DNA from: Bacillota bacterium
GTDB taxonomy: Bacteria; Bacillota; Clostridia; Clostridiales; Clostridiaceae
Length of the DNA: 39,087 bases
Reading direction: 5' to 3'
NCBI GenBank assembly: GCA_021781745.1
Contig: JAJXWH010000008.1
Location: forward strand, 90,781 to 129,867
The first letter of the stretch is position 1. The number at the start of each line of letters is the position of its first letter. The notes beneath the pieces are model-generated. The model made no database searches. It saw only the letters and a program-made list of their open reading frames with translations, and was not told where the DNA came from. Both the position numbers and the translations under genes were made by a program. Below, in pieces: positions 8,989-16,215 of the stretch.

Positions 8989-9114
8989 GTGAAAAAAAGA
9001 ATTTTAATGAGCATTGCTGTACTAGCAACTATGATGGCTTCAGTAATAGCAACATCTGCATGCTACTTTGCAACTTATCAGCCAGAAGAGCCTAAATGCT
9101 TAAGAGAAGAATAA
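8989..9114 (+). CDS. agrD: AgrD, cyclic lactone autoinducer precursor peptide (41 residues)
   Basis: Short gene starting with GTG at 8989 behind an AAGGAGGTGA site (8974-8983). The product has the three AgrD parts: a basic amphipathic leader (KKRILMSIAVLATMMASV), a core ATSACYFAT with Cys25, and an acidic tail YQPEEPKCLREE. The tail and the TSAC start resemble clostridial AgrD proteins such as that of C. perfringens, where a five-residue thiolactone begins at the Cys. By analogy the ring here would be CYFAT, or CYFATY if cut one residue later. A second Cys (Cys37) lies in the discarded tail. Placed directly after agrB and before a hairpin. Confidence 0.88.
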   Translation: MKKRILMSIAVLATMMASVIATSACYFATYQPEEPKCLREE

Positions 9115-9123
9115 TTTATTAAC

Positions 9124-9148
9124 ATGAGACCAATCTTAATGGTCTCAT
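9124..9148 (+). terminator. Hairpin between agrD and the cyclic-di-GMP gene
   Basis: ATGAGACCA (9124-9132) pairs perfectly with TGGTCTCAT (9140-9148), 7-base loop, followed by TATATTTAAT, which is only moderately T-rich. It may be a partial terminator that lowers expression of the next gene relative to agrD, or an mRNA-stabilising 3' end. Confidence 0.55.
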
Positions 9149-9172
9149 TATATTTAATATGAGGTATGTCAC

Positions 9173-10864
9173 ATGAAAAGCGTAAGGAATAACAGACAAA
9201 AACAAATAAGTGATATAGTATCTATTGTAAAATTATCATCACTATTGCTTATAGGAATCATTTTATGCAAAGAATTTATTAAAAGGGATAATGTGGTAAT
9301 ATGGGATCCTGAGTATTATTATACACTTATATGTATATTTATGCCACTAATGATAATAAGCTTAGTTTATTTTATATGGATATTTTCGACTAAGAATAGA
9401 GTAGAAAATAGATATAGCAAAGTATTCAATAAAATTGAGATAATTTTTTTTATACTTACTTTTACTATGATTATTTTTAAGTTTGGGGCTAATCAAAGTC
9501 AGTATAAATTCCTATATTTGTTTATAATAATAACAATAACAATACAATCGGGAATGAAACAGGGGCTTATTATATCATGTATCTCATCTCTAATTATATT
9601 ATCGATGGATATTTTGATGCAGCCTAACTTGATAGTGAATAGCTATTTTGAAAATGATTTAATTTTGTCAGGGATATTTATTTTAACCGCATGGCCTTTA
9701 GGATTTTATGTTAAGATCGAAGGGGAGCATATTAAGGTACTAGAGGAACTAGTAAATATTGATGGACTTACTGAATTATATAATCACAGATATTTTTGTG
9801 ATACATTAATGGAGAAAGTTAAGAGTGGAGAAAGGAATAATAAGCCTGTGTCCATGATTTTTTTAGATATAGATTATTTTAAACAATATAATGATACCCA
9901 TGGACATCAGCAAGGGGACTATGTTCTTAAAAAAATAGGTGAAACTATTAAATCAAGTATACGAAGTGAAGACATAGCGGCAAGGTATGGTGGAGAGGAA
10001 TTTGCAATATTATTGCCGGATACAAGTGAGGAACAGGCGTTAAGTATAGCAGAAAAATTAAGAGAAAAAATAGAATGTAAATATTTCGAAGGCGAAGAGA
10101 CTCAGCCTGGAAATAAAATTACTGCATCAATAGGGGTATCTGTTTATCCAGATAAAGCTAAAAATGATGTGGAGTTAATAAAAAGTGCCGATGATGCTCT
10201 ATATAGGGCAAAGTTTTTTAATAAAAATAGAGTTGAGGCTTACACATCAATTCTAGATGAAATCAAAAAGAATATAGATGAAAAAGATATTGAGCTTGTT
10301 GCATCCATTAAAACTTTAATCAGCGTTATAAATGCTAAGGATAAATATACTTATGGACATGTTGAGAGAGTTGTAAGCTACTGCAGGATTATTGCTGATA
10401 AACTTAAACTGAACAAAAAGAGCAGGGAAATTTTAATATATGGTGCTTACATGCATGACATAGGTAAAATTAATATTAGTAAAGAAATACTTCTAAAAAA
10501 GATGAAGCTTACTAGTGAAGAATGGGAAGAGTTGAAACAGCATCCTGTTAACGGCGTGGAAATTATTCAATCTGTGGAATCCCTGCAAGATATAAGTCCG
10601 CTAATCCTATATCATCATGAAAGATATGATGGTAATGGTTATCCAAGCGGATTAAAAGGTGAGGCAATACCGTATCTAGCAAGAGTTCTTACAGTTGTAG
10701 ACAGCTTCGATGCAATGACATCAAATAGACCATATAATAACAGGAAAACTTGTGAAGAGGGCTTAATAGAAATTGAAAGATGTGCAGGAACACAATTTGA
10801 TCCAGAGATTGCAAAGGCCTTTATTGAAGCTATTAAAAGTGACTCTGGATTTGTTCTTGAATAG
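9173..10864 (+). CDS. Membrane-bound GGDEF plus HD-GYP protein (cyclic-di-GMP turnover)
   Basis: 563 residues. The N-terminal ~180 residues hold about six membrane segments with short loops. The GGDEF domain (about 195-360) has an intact GGEEF (273-277), so it can make cyclic-di-GMP, and an RxxD inhibitory site (RSED, 264-267) five residues before it. The HD-GYP domain (about 375-555) has GHVERV, MHDIGK (His428, Asp429), HHERYDGNGYPSG and VVDSFDAMTSNRPY, so it can break cyclic-di-GMP down. Both halves look catalytically complete. RBS GAGGT 7 bases before ATG. It starts 58 bases after agrD on the same strand, so it may be co-regulated with the peptide system. Direct sensing of the peptide by the membrane domain is speculation. 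Confidence 0.92.
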   Translation: MKSVRNNRQKQISDIVSIVKLSSLLLIGIILCKEFIKRDNVVIWDPEYYYTLICIFMPLMIISLVYFIWIFSTKNRVENRYSKVFNKIEIIFFILTFTMIIFKFGANQSQYKFLYLFIIITITIQSGMKQGLIISCISSLIILSMDILMQPNLIVNSYFENDLILSGIFILTAWPLGFYVKIEGEHIKVLEELVNIDGLTELYNHRYFCDTLMEKVKSGERNNKPVSMIFLDIDYFKQYNDTHGHQQGDYVLKKIGETIKSSIRSEDIAARYGGEEFAILLPDTSEEQALSIAEKLREKIECKYFEGEETQPGNKITASIGVSVYPDKAKNDVELIKSADDALYRAKFFNKNRVEAYTSILDEIKKNIDEKDIELVASIKTLISVINAKDKYTYGHVERVVSYCRIIADKLKLNKKSREILIYGAYMHDIGKINISKEILLKKMKLTSEEWEELKQHPVNGVEIIQSVESLQDISPLILYHHERYDGNGYPSGLKGEAIPYLARVLTVVDSFDAMTSNRPYNNRKTCEEGLIEIERCAGTQFDPEIAKAFIEAIKSDSGFVLE

Positions 10865-10960
10865 TATGTGTATAACGAGTAGCAAGAAAAATTATTTTTG
10901 CATCTTGAAAAAATCACAGTTTCATTAGAAAATTAATAATCTGTATAATTTAGAGGATGG

Positions 10961-11020
10961 GTGTTGAAAATAGTTAGTAAAGAGGATATATTAAGAAGTG
11001 ATAAAAAGATAAAAGTATAA
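10961..11020 (+). CDS. Possible 19-residue peptide upstream of the signal peptidase gene
   Basis: A GTG (10961) follows GAGGATG and opens 19 codons (VLKIVSKEDILRSDKKIKV) ending at 11020, 48 bases before the signal peptidase start. It could be a leader peptide or chance. There is no further support. Confidence 0.2.
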   Translation: MLKIVSKEDILRSDKKIKV

Positions 11021-11067
11021 TATATCTAAAACTATTAAAAAATATGCAGTTTGAGGTGGGAGTTAGT

Positions 11068-11610
11068 TTGGAAGAGAATAATAAAATTAAAAAAAAAGGA
11101 ACAGAGAAAAGTAATTTTTTTAAAGAATGGGTAATTCCAATACTTAGTGCGTTAGTAATAGTGTTTCTATTAAGGCAATTTGTATTTTTTAATGTATATG
11201 TTCCTACGGGATCAATGATTCCAACAATAAATAAAGATGATAAAGTATTAGTAACTAGGATATATAATTATGGGAACCTTAAGAGAGGAGATATAATTGT
11301 ATTTTATTCTGATGAACTTGGTGAGACATTGATAAAGAGGTTAATAGGATTACCAGGGGATAAGATAGAAATAAGAAATGGCGAAGTATCTGTAAATGGT
11401 GAAAAATTAAACCAGGATTATGTAAAAAATAAAGACCAATATAATGGAAATTTTGAAGTGCCGGAGGGCAAATACTTCTTCCTAGGAGACAATAGGCCGA
11501 TATCATTGGATGCGCGATATTGGAAAGATCATTATATAGATAAGTCAAAAATTGAAGGAAAAGCTCAATTCGTATTTTATCCTTTTAATGACTTTGGAAA
11601 ACTAAAATAA
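11068..11610 (+). CDS. lepB: Signal peptidase I
   Basis: Type I signal peptidase that removes signal peptides from secreted proteins at the outer face of the membrane. About 180 residues with one N-terminal membrane anchor (WVIPILSALVIVFLL). Catalytic Ser49 lies in PTGSM and catalytic Lys90 in TLIKRLIGLPGD; the late box FLGDNRPISLDARYW is present, with Asp and Arg conserved. I prefer the TTG at 11068 because GAGGTGGG (11053-11060) lies 7 bases before it; the upstream in-frame ATG at 11044 has no ribosome binding site. Several secreted substrates occur in the window, including the two CAP proteins. Confidence 0.9.
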   Translation: MEENNKIKKKGTEKSNFFKEWVIPILSALVIVFLLRQFVFFNVYVPTGSMIPTINKDDKVLVTRIYNYGNLKRGDIIVFYSDELGETLIKRLIGLPGDKIEIRNGEVSVNGEKLNQDYVKNKDQYNGNFEVPEGKYFFLGDNRPISLDARYWKDHYIDKSKIEGKAQFVFYPFNDFGKLK

Positions 11611-11633
11611 TGTGATTGTTAAAAATACATTGG

Positions 11634-11690
11634 TAACACAATATTGGTTAGCTTTTAGGTAAAAACTAACCAATATTGTGTTATTTTAAT
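11634..11690 (+). terminator. Strong terminator after signal peptidase
   Basis: Perfect 18-bp stem, 11634-11651 with 11666-11683, 14-base loop, followed by a TTTTAAT-rich run. Confidence 0.85.
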
Positions 11691-11935
11691 AAAATTTATT
11701 TAGCGTTTATATATTAATTATGATATTACTGTAGGAGAAGAGCAAAGACGTAGTAATAGATAAAAAAGCCACAAATATTGTAAAAAATGACGGAATTACA
11801 GTTAAAAATAAAAAAATGCAGATAAAAAAGTAAAATATATAGATTATTTTGTCACATTATGTTATTATATATACATACACAGAAAACAAATCCCAAGAAT
11901 CTCAATAACTCATAATCTCATAATCTTATATCATT

Positions 11936-11966
11936 AATGCAGTCAAGTATTTGGCTGCATTTTTTA
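11936..11966 (+). terminator. Orphan Rho-independent terminator
   Basis: AATGCAGTCA (11936-11945) pairs with TGGCTGCATT (11952-11961) with one G-T pair and a 6-base loop, then TTTTA. No protein gene ends upstream of it, which suggests a small RNA or a leftover from a lost gene. Confidence 0.7.
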
Positions 11967-11984
11967 TTGTAATTAGTAATTAAG

Positions 11985-12000
11985 GAGTAGCCTTTATGGC
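11985..12000 (+). repeat. 16-base direct repeat, copy 1
   Basis: GAGTAGCCTTTATGGC, identical to 12501-12516. The two copies flank the 142-residue protein gene. Here the sequence cannot form the full hairpin that the second copy forms. Confidence 0.8.
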
Positions 12001-12048
12001 AAGTATTTCATATTATTTAATATAAAATAAGAAAGAAGGGTACTCTTA

Positions 12049-12477
12049 ATGCTAGAAACAATTATTAAGCCGATTGAAAAAGTAATATCAAGCAGATTAG
12101 AAAAAACTGGACTAAAAAAAGAAATGTTAAAACATCCTAATTACGTAACAAAAGCTAAAGAAATATGGGATATGATTGATGAAGATTTTGGAATCTCAAA
12201 CACAATAGAAAATATGTTAAAGCTAAAAATGGATAAATTTGATCAAACGTTGATTTCAAAATTTCCTGAATTGACACAAAAAGATATTACTGAATTAAAG
12301 GAAAATATAATTGGTGAGATTAGTGCGGGAAAAGATGCACTATTAAATCAGGTATATGGCATAAAACAATTGCAAGACATTAATGCTAAATTAAAGGAAG
12401 AAAATGAAAAACTTAAAGATCAATTAAGTCAAATTCAAGCAGCATTACCTTCAATCTATAATAAAGATGGAAAGTAA
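12049..12477 (+). CDS. Hypothetical 142-residue protein with C-terminal coiled coil
   Basis: I do not recognise the family. The protein is soluble and lysine/glutamate-rich, without signal peptide or membrane segment. Residues about 105-132 (GIKQLQDINAKLKEENEKLK) show a clear leucine-spaced coiled coil, suggesting an oligomer or a scaffold. RBS AGAAAGAAGGG upstream, ATG start. The gene is flanked by a 16-base direct repeat and has terminators on both sides, so it is an isolated cassette. Codon and base composition look like the neighbours. A phage-related origin is possible but not shown. Confidence 0.6.
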   Translation: MLETIIKPIEKVISSRLEKTGLKKEMLKHPNYVTKAKEIWDMIDEDFGISNTIENMLKLKMDKFDQTLISKFPELTQKDITELKENIIGEISAGKDALLNQVYGIKQLQDINAKLKEENEKLKDQLSQIQAALPSIYNKDGK

Positions 12478-12499
12478 AAGAAGTTTTGATAGAGTTTTA

Positions 12500-12524
12500 A
12501 GAGTAGCCTTTATGGCTGCTCTTT
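12500..12524 (+). terminator. Terminator of the coiled-coil protein gene, containing direct repeat copy 2
   Basis: AGAGTAGCC (12500-12508) pairs with GGCTGCTCT (12514-12522) with one G-T pair and a 5-base loop, then TTCA. The left arm, loop and start of the right arm are repeat copy 2 (12501-12516). Confidence 0.65.
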
Positions 12525-12633
12525 CACGTTATGTAATATTAAATTTTTGGAAACGTGTAATAAATGATTGTATTTAATTTTTCTAATTATCAAATATGGT
12601 TATAATATTTGATGGTTAAATATTATATTATAA

Positions 12634-13686
12634 CTATTTTTTATACTCATAATAAGGCATTTCGATTACAACACCAGTTTCATTAAATTTATAATTGGTA
12701 TTATCAAGAGGATTTTTATTATAAACTAAATTCATTCCAATTTTATAAAGTGCTTCAGCCATAGCTGGAGCATCTTGAACGACTGTTCCAGTCATTATTC
12801 CCCTTTTAATTAATGCCCTTGCCTCTGGTATGGCGTTAGCGCCAACTACTGGAATTGTTTTTGAGGGATCGCCTGTGTTATAGCCATATTTTTGTAAAGC
12901 TTCAATGGCACCTATAGCCATTGTATCATCATTAGCTATTACTGATTCAATTTTTGTACTAAAACGTAAAAATATTTGTTCAAAGTCAACTTTTGTAGAC
13001 TCTTTGTTATCACCTGAAGTAACTTGTGCAATTTCTTGGGTCTTTATACCGGCATCCCTGATTGTTGAAACTGAATATTTAGTTCGCGCAGAAGTTAAAG
13101 TGTTATTACTTTTACTTGTTATCATAACATATTGAAGAGTATTATCTTTATTTTTATCAATCAGTGCTTTATTATTAGTCCATTCGTTAACAATAATTTT
13201 TCCTTGCAACATACCAGATTGTGCTGCATCTGTTGCAATGACGAGAGCTTTTGGATAAGATTTAATAGAATCTGTCACTACTGGAGCTATATTAAATAAA
13301 ATTACAGGAACATTTTTTTGCTTAACTTTATTAATTAATGAATCTACTGTATTTGTATTAATATCAACTAAATTTGCTAACATTAAATCAAAATTAGTTT
13401 CAAAAATTGAAGTCATAGTTTCATTTTGTATGTCTTGATTTCCTTTACCGTCAAAGAAAAAAAACTCAACTTTTCCGCTATTTTCCTTTTGGATATTTTC
13501 TAAACTTTGTCGAACTAAAGAAATATAAGCATCGTCAAAGGATGATATAAGGACAACAACTCTAATAGTTTTTCCAGGAACAGTTTGGGCACTTGTACAT
13601 ATACTATTTCTAGTACTACCTATAAATGTGATAGAAAATAAAACTAAAATTATAATCAAGATTAATGTTTTTCTAAATATTTTCAT
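12634..13686 (-). CDS. Periplasmic-binding-protein type 1 sugar-binding protein (MglB/RbsB-like)
   Basis: 350 residues. N-terminal signal sequence (KTLILIIILVLFSITFIG) without a clear lipobox, then a type 1 periplasmic-binding fold: IRVVVLISSFDDAYISLVRQ, VDSLINKVKQKNVPVILFN, ESVIANDDTMAIGAIEAL and KTIPVVGANAIPEARALIKRG. The closest general match is the galactose-binding MglB group. No ABC permease or ATPase gene is adjacent, so it is a solitary binding protein that could serve a distant transporter or deliver ligand to a sensor kinase. RBS GGAGAATTACA before ATG. A perfect 17-bp dyad lies 56 bases upstream of the start. Confidence 0.82.
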   Translation of the reverse strand: MKIFRKTLILIIILVLFSITFIGSTRNSICTSAQTVPGKTIRVVVLISSFDDAYISLVRQSLENIQKENSGKVEFFFFDGKGNQDIQNETMTSIFETNFDLMLANLVDINTNTVDSLINKVKQKNVPVILFNIAPVVTDSIKSYPKALVIATDAAQSGMLQGKIIVNEWTNNKALIDKNKDNTLQYVMITSKSNNTLTSARTKYSVSTIRDAGIKTQEIAQVTSGDNKESTKVDFEQIFLRFSTKIESVIANDDTMAIGAIEALQKYGYNTGDPSKTIPVVGANAIPEARALIKRGIMTGTVVQDAPAMAEALYKIGMNLVYNKNPLDNTNYKFNETGVVIEMPYYEYKK

Positions 13687-13741
13687 TGTAATTCTCCTTT
13701 AATATACTTGAAAGAATTCGAATAGTTAATTTTATGTTCTC

Positions 13742-13778
13742 TTTCTAGATAAATTTTATTCTAAAATTTATCTAGAAA
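13742..13778. promoter_or_regulatory. Perfect 17-bp dyad upstream of the sugar-binding protein gene
   Basis: 13742-13758 is the exact reverse complement of 13762-13778, with a 3-base centre (TTC). Core TCTAGATAAATTTTA. It lies 56-92 bases upstream of the minus-strand gene 12634-13686. There is no T-run on either side, so an operator or a 5'-leader stem is more likely than a terminator. Confidence 0.5.
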
Positions 13779-13828
13779 CTAAAATAAATTGTTTTAGTTC
13801 ATATGTAGATAATAAAGGGAAAATAAAT

Positions 13829-13888
13829 TATGTTAATAAAAAAAGGTATTAAACAGAAGAATTGTTTTATACCTTTTTTATTAACATA
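13829..13888. terminator. Long near-perfect hairpin in a divergent intergenic region
   Basis: 13829-13854 pairs with 13864-13888 (one extra A and one mismatch), with a 9-base loop. The stem contains A6-A7/T6 runs, so it could terminate in both directions. It lies between two divergently read genes, where no transcript needs to end. The 460-base gap 13687-14146 otherwise holds only the 13742 dyad; a weak 61-codon frame inside it has no ribosome binding site and I do not accept it. Confidence 0.5.
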
Positions 13889-14146
13889 AGTGATATAATT
13901 AGTCCCAATATAGGGAAAAATGAAATATATGTTATATATTTTTTATTATTTTGTACTAAAAGCATTACATCAGCAATATACATAGATTGGCATAAGTTTA
14001 ATTTTAAATTTAAAATTAAAAAAATTAATTATTTAACCTTATCTTAAAATTTAATAAATAATATGTGGTATAATATTACTTATTATTTAAGATAGTATTA
14101 AGTAGTATATTTACTACATCAACTTAGGAGGGAAACTATCAATATT

Positions 14147-15439
14147 ATGATTATTATAACAAATATTATCATTGTAATTTTTTTAGTATTTATGAATGGT
14201 TTTTTTGTAGCAACAGAATTTGCAATGGTAAAGGTAAGAAAATCTAGGATAGAAACCTTATCTCTTGAAGGAGATAAAAATGCTATACATACTTTAAAAG
14301 TTGTTACAGACTTAAATGCGTATTTATCTGCTTGTCAACTAGGAATAACTCTAGCTTCTTTAGGGTTAGGTTGGGTTGGAGAGCCAACGCTCGCAGATAT
14401 GTTAAGACCATTAATTAATTTATTTAATCTACCAGAAATTACGTTACACTCAATTGCAGTTGTTTTAGGATTTTCTATCATAACTGGACTTCATATTGTT
14501 CTTGGAGAATTAGTACCTAAATCATTAGCAATTATAAATACAGAAAAAATAGCTTTGTATACAGCTTTGCCACTTATAGCATTTTATAAGCTGACTTATC
14601 CAATAATGTGGACTTTTAATCATAGTACAAATTTAGTATTAAAGATATTTGGAATTTCACAGATTGATGAGCAGGAGGCTGCTCATACAGATGAGGAAAT
14701 AAAACTTTTAGTGGAAGATAGCTATAAGCATGGGTTAATAGATCAAACAGAATTGACTTTTGTAGATAATATATTTGATTTTTCTGAGAAAACAGTAAGA
14801 GAAATTATGATACCTCGAACTGATATGGCATGTATTTTTATTGAGGACACTTTTGATGAAATTGTGGAGTTTGTTTTAGAAGAACAATTAACAAGATATC
14901 CAGTATGTAGAGATAGTAAAGACAATGTTATTGGGTTTATTCATATTAAGGACTTATTTAAGCTTAAATTTGAAAGTAATGAAAATATAGAAGGAATTAT
15001 TAGAGAAATAAAGTTTGTTCCTGAATCATTATCAATAAGTGAATTATTTAAAACTTTTAAAGAAGAAAAGGCTCAAATGGCAATAATTATTGATGAATTT
15101 GGTGGAACATCAGGACTTGTAACTACTGAGGATATATTAGAAGAAATAGTTGGAGAAATTCAAGATGAATTTGACGATGATGGTGAGGAAGATATAAGGG
15201 AAACCGAAAACGGTAGCTATGTTGTAGATGGAAAAGTTCTTCTTGATGATATTAACGAATTATTAGAAATAGACATCGAAGATGAAAATATAGATACTAT
15301 TGGAGGGTGGGTATATTTTCAGCTAGGATCATATCCGAAAGTAAAGGAAAAAGTTATCTATAAAAATTATGAATTTATAATTTTAAAATGTGATAGAAAG
15401 AGAATAAGTAAAGTATTAATAAAAAAGATAAGTGAATAA
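14147..15439 (+). CDS. CorC/HlyC-family membrane protein (DUF21, CBS pair, CorC_HlyC)
   Basis: 430 residues with the standard order: DUF21 membrane domain (about 1-185, starting with NGFFVATEFAMVKVR and containing HIVLGELVPKSLAI), a CBS pair (about 205-325, with REIMIPRTDMACI and GFIHIKDLFKL), and the C-terminal CorC_HlyC domain (about 340-428, GSYVVDGKVLLDDINELL). This CNNM-like family is tied to magnesium or other divalent cation export and resistance. The RBS AGGAGGG (14126-14132) is 14 bases from the ATG, longer than usual; no alternative in-frame start fits better. Single gene. Confidence 0.9.
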   Translation: MIIITNIIIVIFLVFMNGFFVATEFAMVKVRKSRIETLSLEGDKNAIHTLKVVTDLNAYLSACQLGITLASLGLGWVGEPTLADMLRPLINLFNLPEITLHSIAVVLGFSIITGLHIVLGELVPKSLAIINTEKIALYTALPLIAFYKLTYPIMWTFNHSTNLVLKIFGISQIDEQEAAHTDEEIKLLVEDSYKHGLIDQTELTFVDNIFDFSEKTVREIMIPRTDMACIFIEDTFDEIVEFVLEEQLTRYPVCRDSKDNVIGFIHIKDLFKLKFESNENIEGIIREIKFVPESLSISELFKTFKEEKAQMAIIIDEFGGTSGLVTTEDILEEIVGEIQDEFDDDGEEDIRETENGSYVVDGKVLLDDINELLEIDIEDENIDTIGGWVYFQLGSYPKVKEKVIYKNYEFIILKCDRKRISKVLIKKISE

Positions 15440-15448
15440 TATTATTAA

Positions 15449-15494
15449 TGGCCCTTTTAGTTTAGAATTTAAATTAATAAACTAAAAAGGACCA
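15449..15494. terminator. Hairpin between convergent genes
   Basis: 15449-15464 pairs with 15478-15494 (one mismatch and one bulge). It lies between the CorC-like gene and the minus-strand flavin reductase gene and probably ends both transcripts, though neither side has a strong T-run outside the stem. Confidence 0.5.
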
Positions 15495-15517
15495 TGATTG
15501 AAAATTTAATATTTTAT

Positions 15518-16084
15518 TTAAGTCAAATGCTTACTAATGTATTTTTGGCATTTGTCTTTAATTTTATCTGCTTTATCTGGATATTTGTCATAGTCATTTA
15601 GATTTCGTAATACTGATAATACAATCATATCAACTACATTAAAACCTAGAAAGACCATAGAATTTCTAATATGTTCAAAGTAAGATTCAAATAACTTTTC
15701 ATCAGGTGAGGCTTGTGTAAAAACTAAAATCAGTTTCTTATCTTTAATATCAGAAGGTCTATCAAAATGATAAAACGGATAAAGTCGTTCCATAAATAAT
15801 TTAGTTTGTGAAGAAACTTGCCACATATATATTGGTGAGCTAAGAATTACTAGATCAGATTCTAAAATCTTTTTAGAAATTATGGTCATATCATCTTCAA
15901 TTATACATTGATTATCATTGGTTTTGCAGTTATAACAAGATTTGCAATTTGCAATTTTTAGATTACAAAGCTGGATTAATTCAACAGTATGGTTGTTTTT
16001 ATTAAAAATATCTAAGCAAGTACTTAGTACATGATAGTTATTACCAAACGGCCGTCCACTACCATTTACTGCAATTATATTCAT
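15518..16084 (-). CDS. NADPH-dependent FMN reductase / flavodoxin-fold protein
   Basis: 188 residues. The flavin phosphate loop is at the N terminus (IIAVNGSGRPFGNNYHVL), followed by KIANCKSCYNCKTNDNQC, a cysteine cluster common in iron-sulfur flavoprotein and MdaB-like members, then EDDMTIISKKILESDLVILSSPIYMWQVSSQTKLFMERL, the classic FMN-binding part of the family. Likely role: NAD(P)H-dependent reduction of FMN, quinones or other electrophiles. RBS GGAGGT before ATG. Divergent from the MmyB-type regulator at 16216, which is the best candidate for its controller; this arrangement is common for redox enzymes of this type. Confidence 0.85.
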   Translation of the reverse strand: MNIIAVNGSGRPFGNNYHVLSTCLDIFNKNNHTVELIQLCNLKIANCKSCYNCKTNDNQCIIEDDMTIISKKILESDLVILSSPIYMWQVSSQTKLFMERLYPFYHFDRPSDIKDKKLILVFTQASPDEKLFESYFEHIRNSMVFLGFNVVDMIVLSVLRNLNDYDKYPDKADKIKDKCQKYISKHLT

Positions 16085-16215
16085 AAGTATACCTCCGTGT
16101 ATCTTTTTTTATTTCCTGCTTTTAGTATAATTTAATTAGGGATAATTTAACAAGTTTATAAATTATACTATTATAAAAGATAATAGGATATTTATTTAGG
16201 AAGGAATCAGTAAAT

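Larger units (their letters stand above)
11691..12048. other. Intergenic stretch, no recognised gene
   Basis: Contains a second terminator (11936-11966) that has no annotated gene before it, and the first copy of a 16-base direct repeat (11985-12000). Around 11744-11832 there is a short lysine-rich open stretch without a proper start codon (KNDGITVKNKK...), perhaps a gene remnant. A small transcript ending at the 11936 hairpin is possible; I cannot identify it. Confidence 0.4.

Noticed and set aside
12049..12477. Prophage remnant
   Set aside because: The small coiled-coil protein and paired terminators reminded me of phage late genes, but no integrase, holin, tail or capsid gene is nearby.
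13862..14047. 61-codon open frame on the plus strand
   Set aside because: It begins inside the long hairpin, has no ribosome binding site, and its hydrophobic, low-complexity product matches no family I know.
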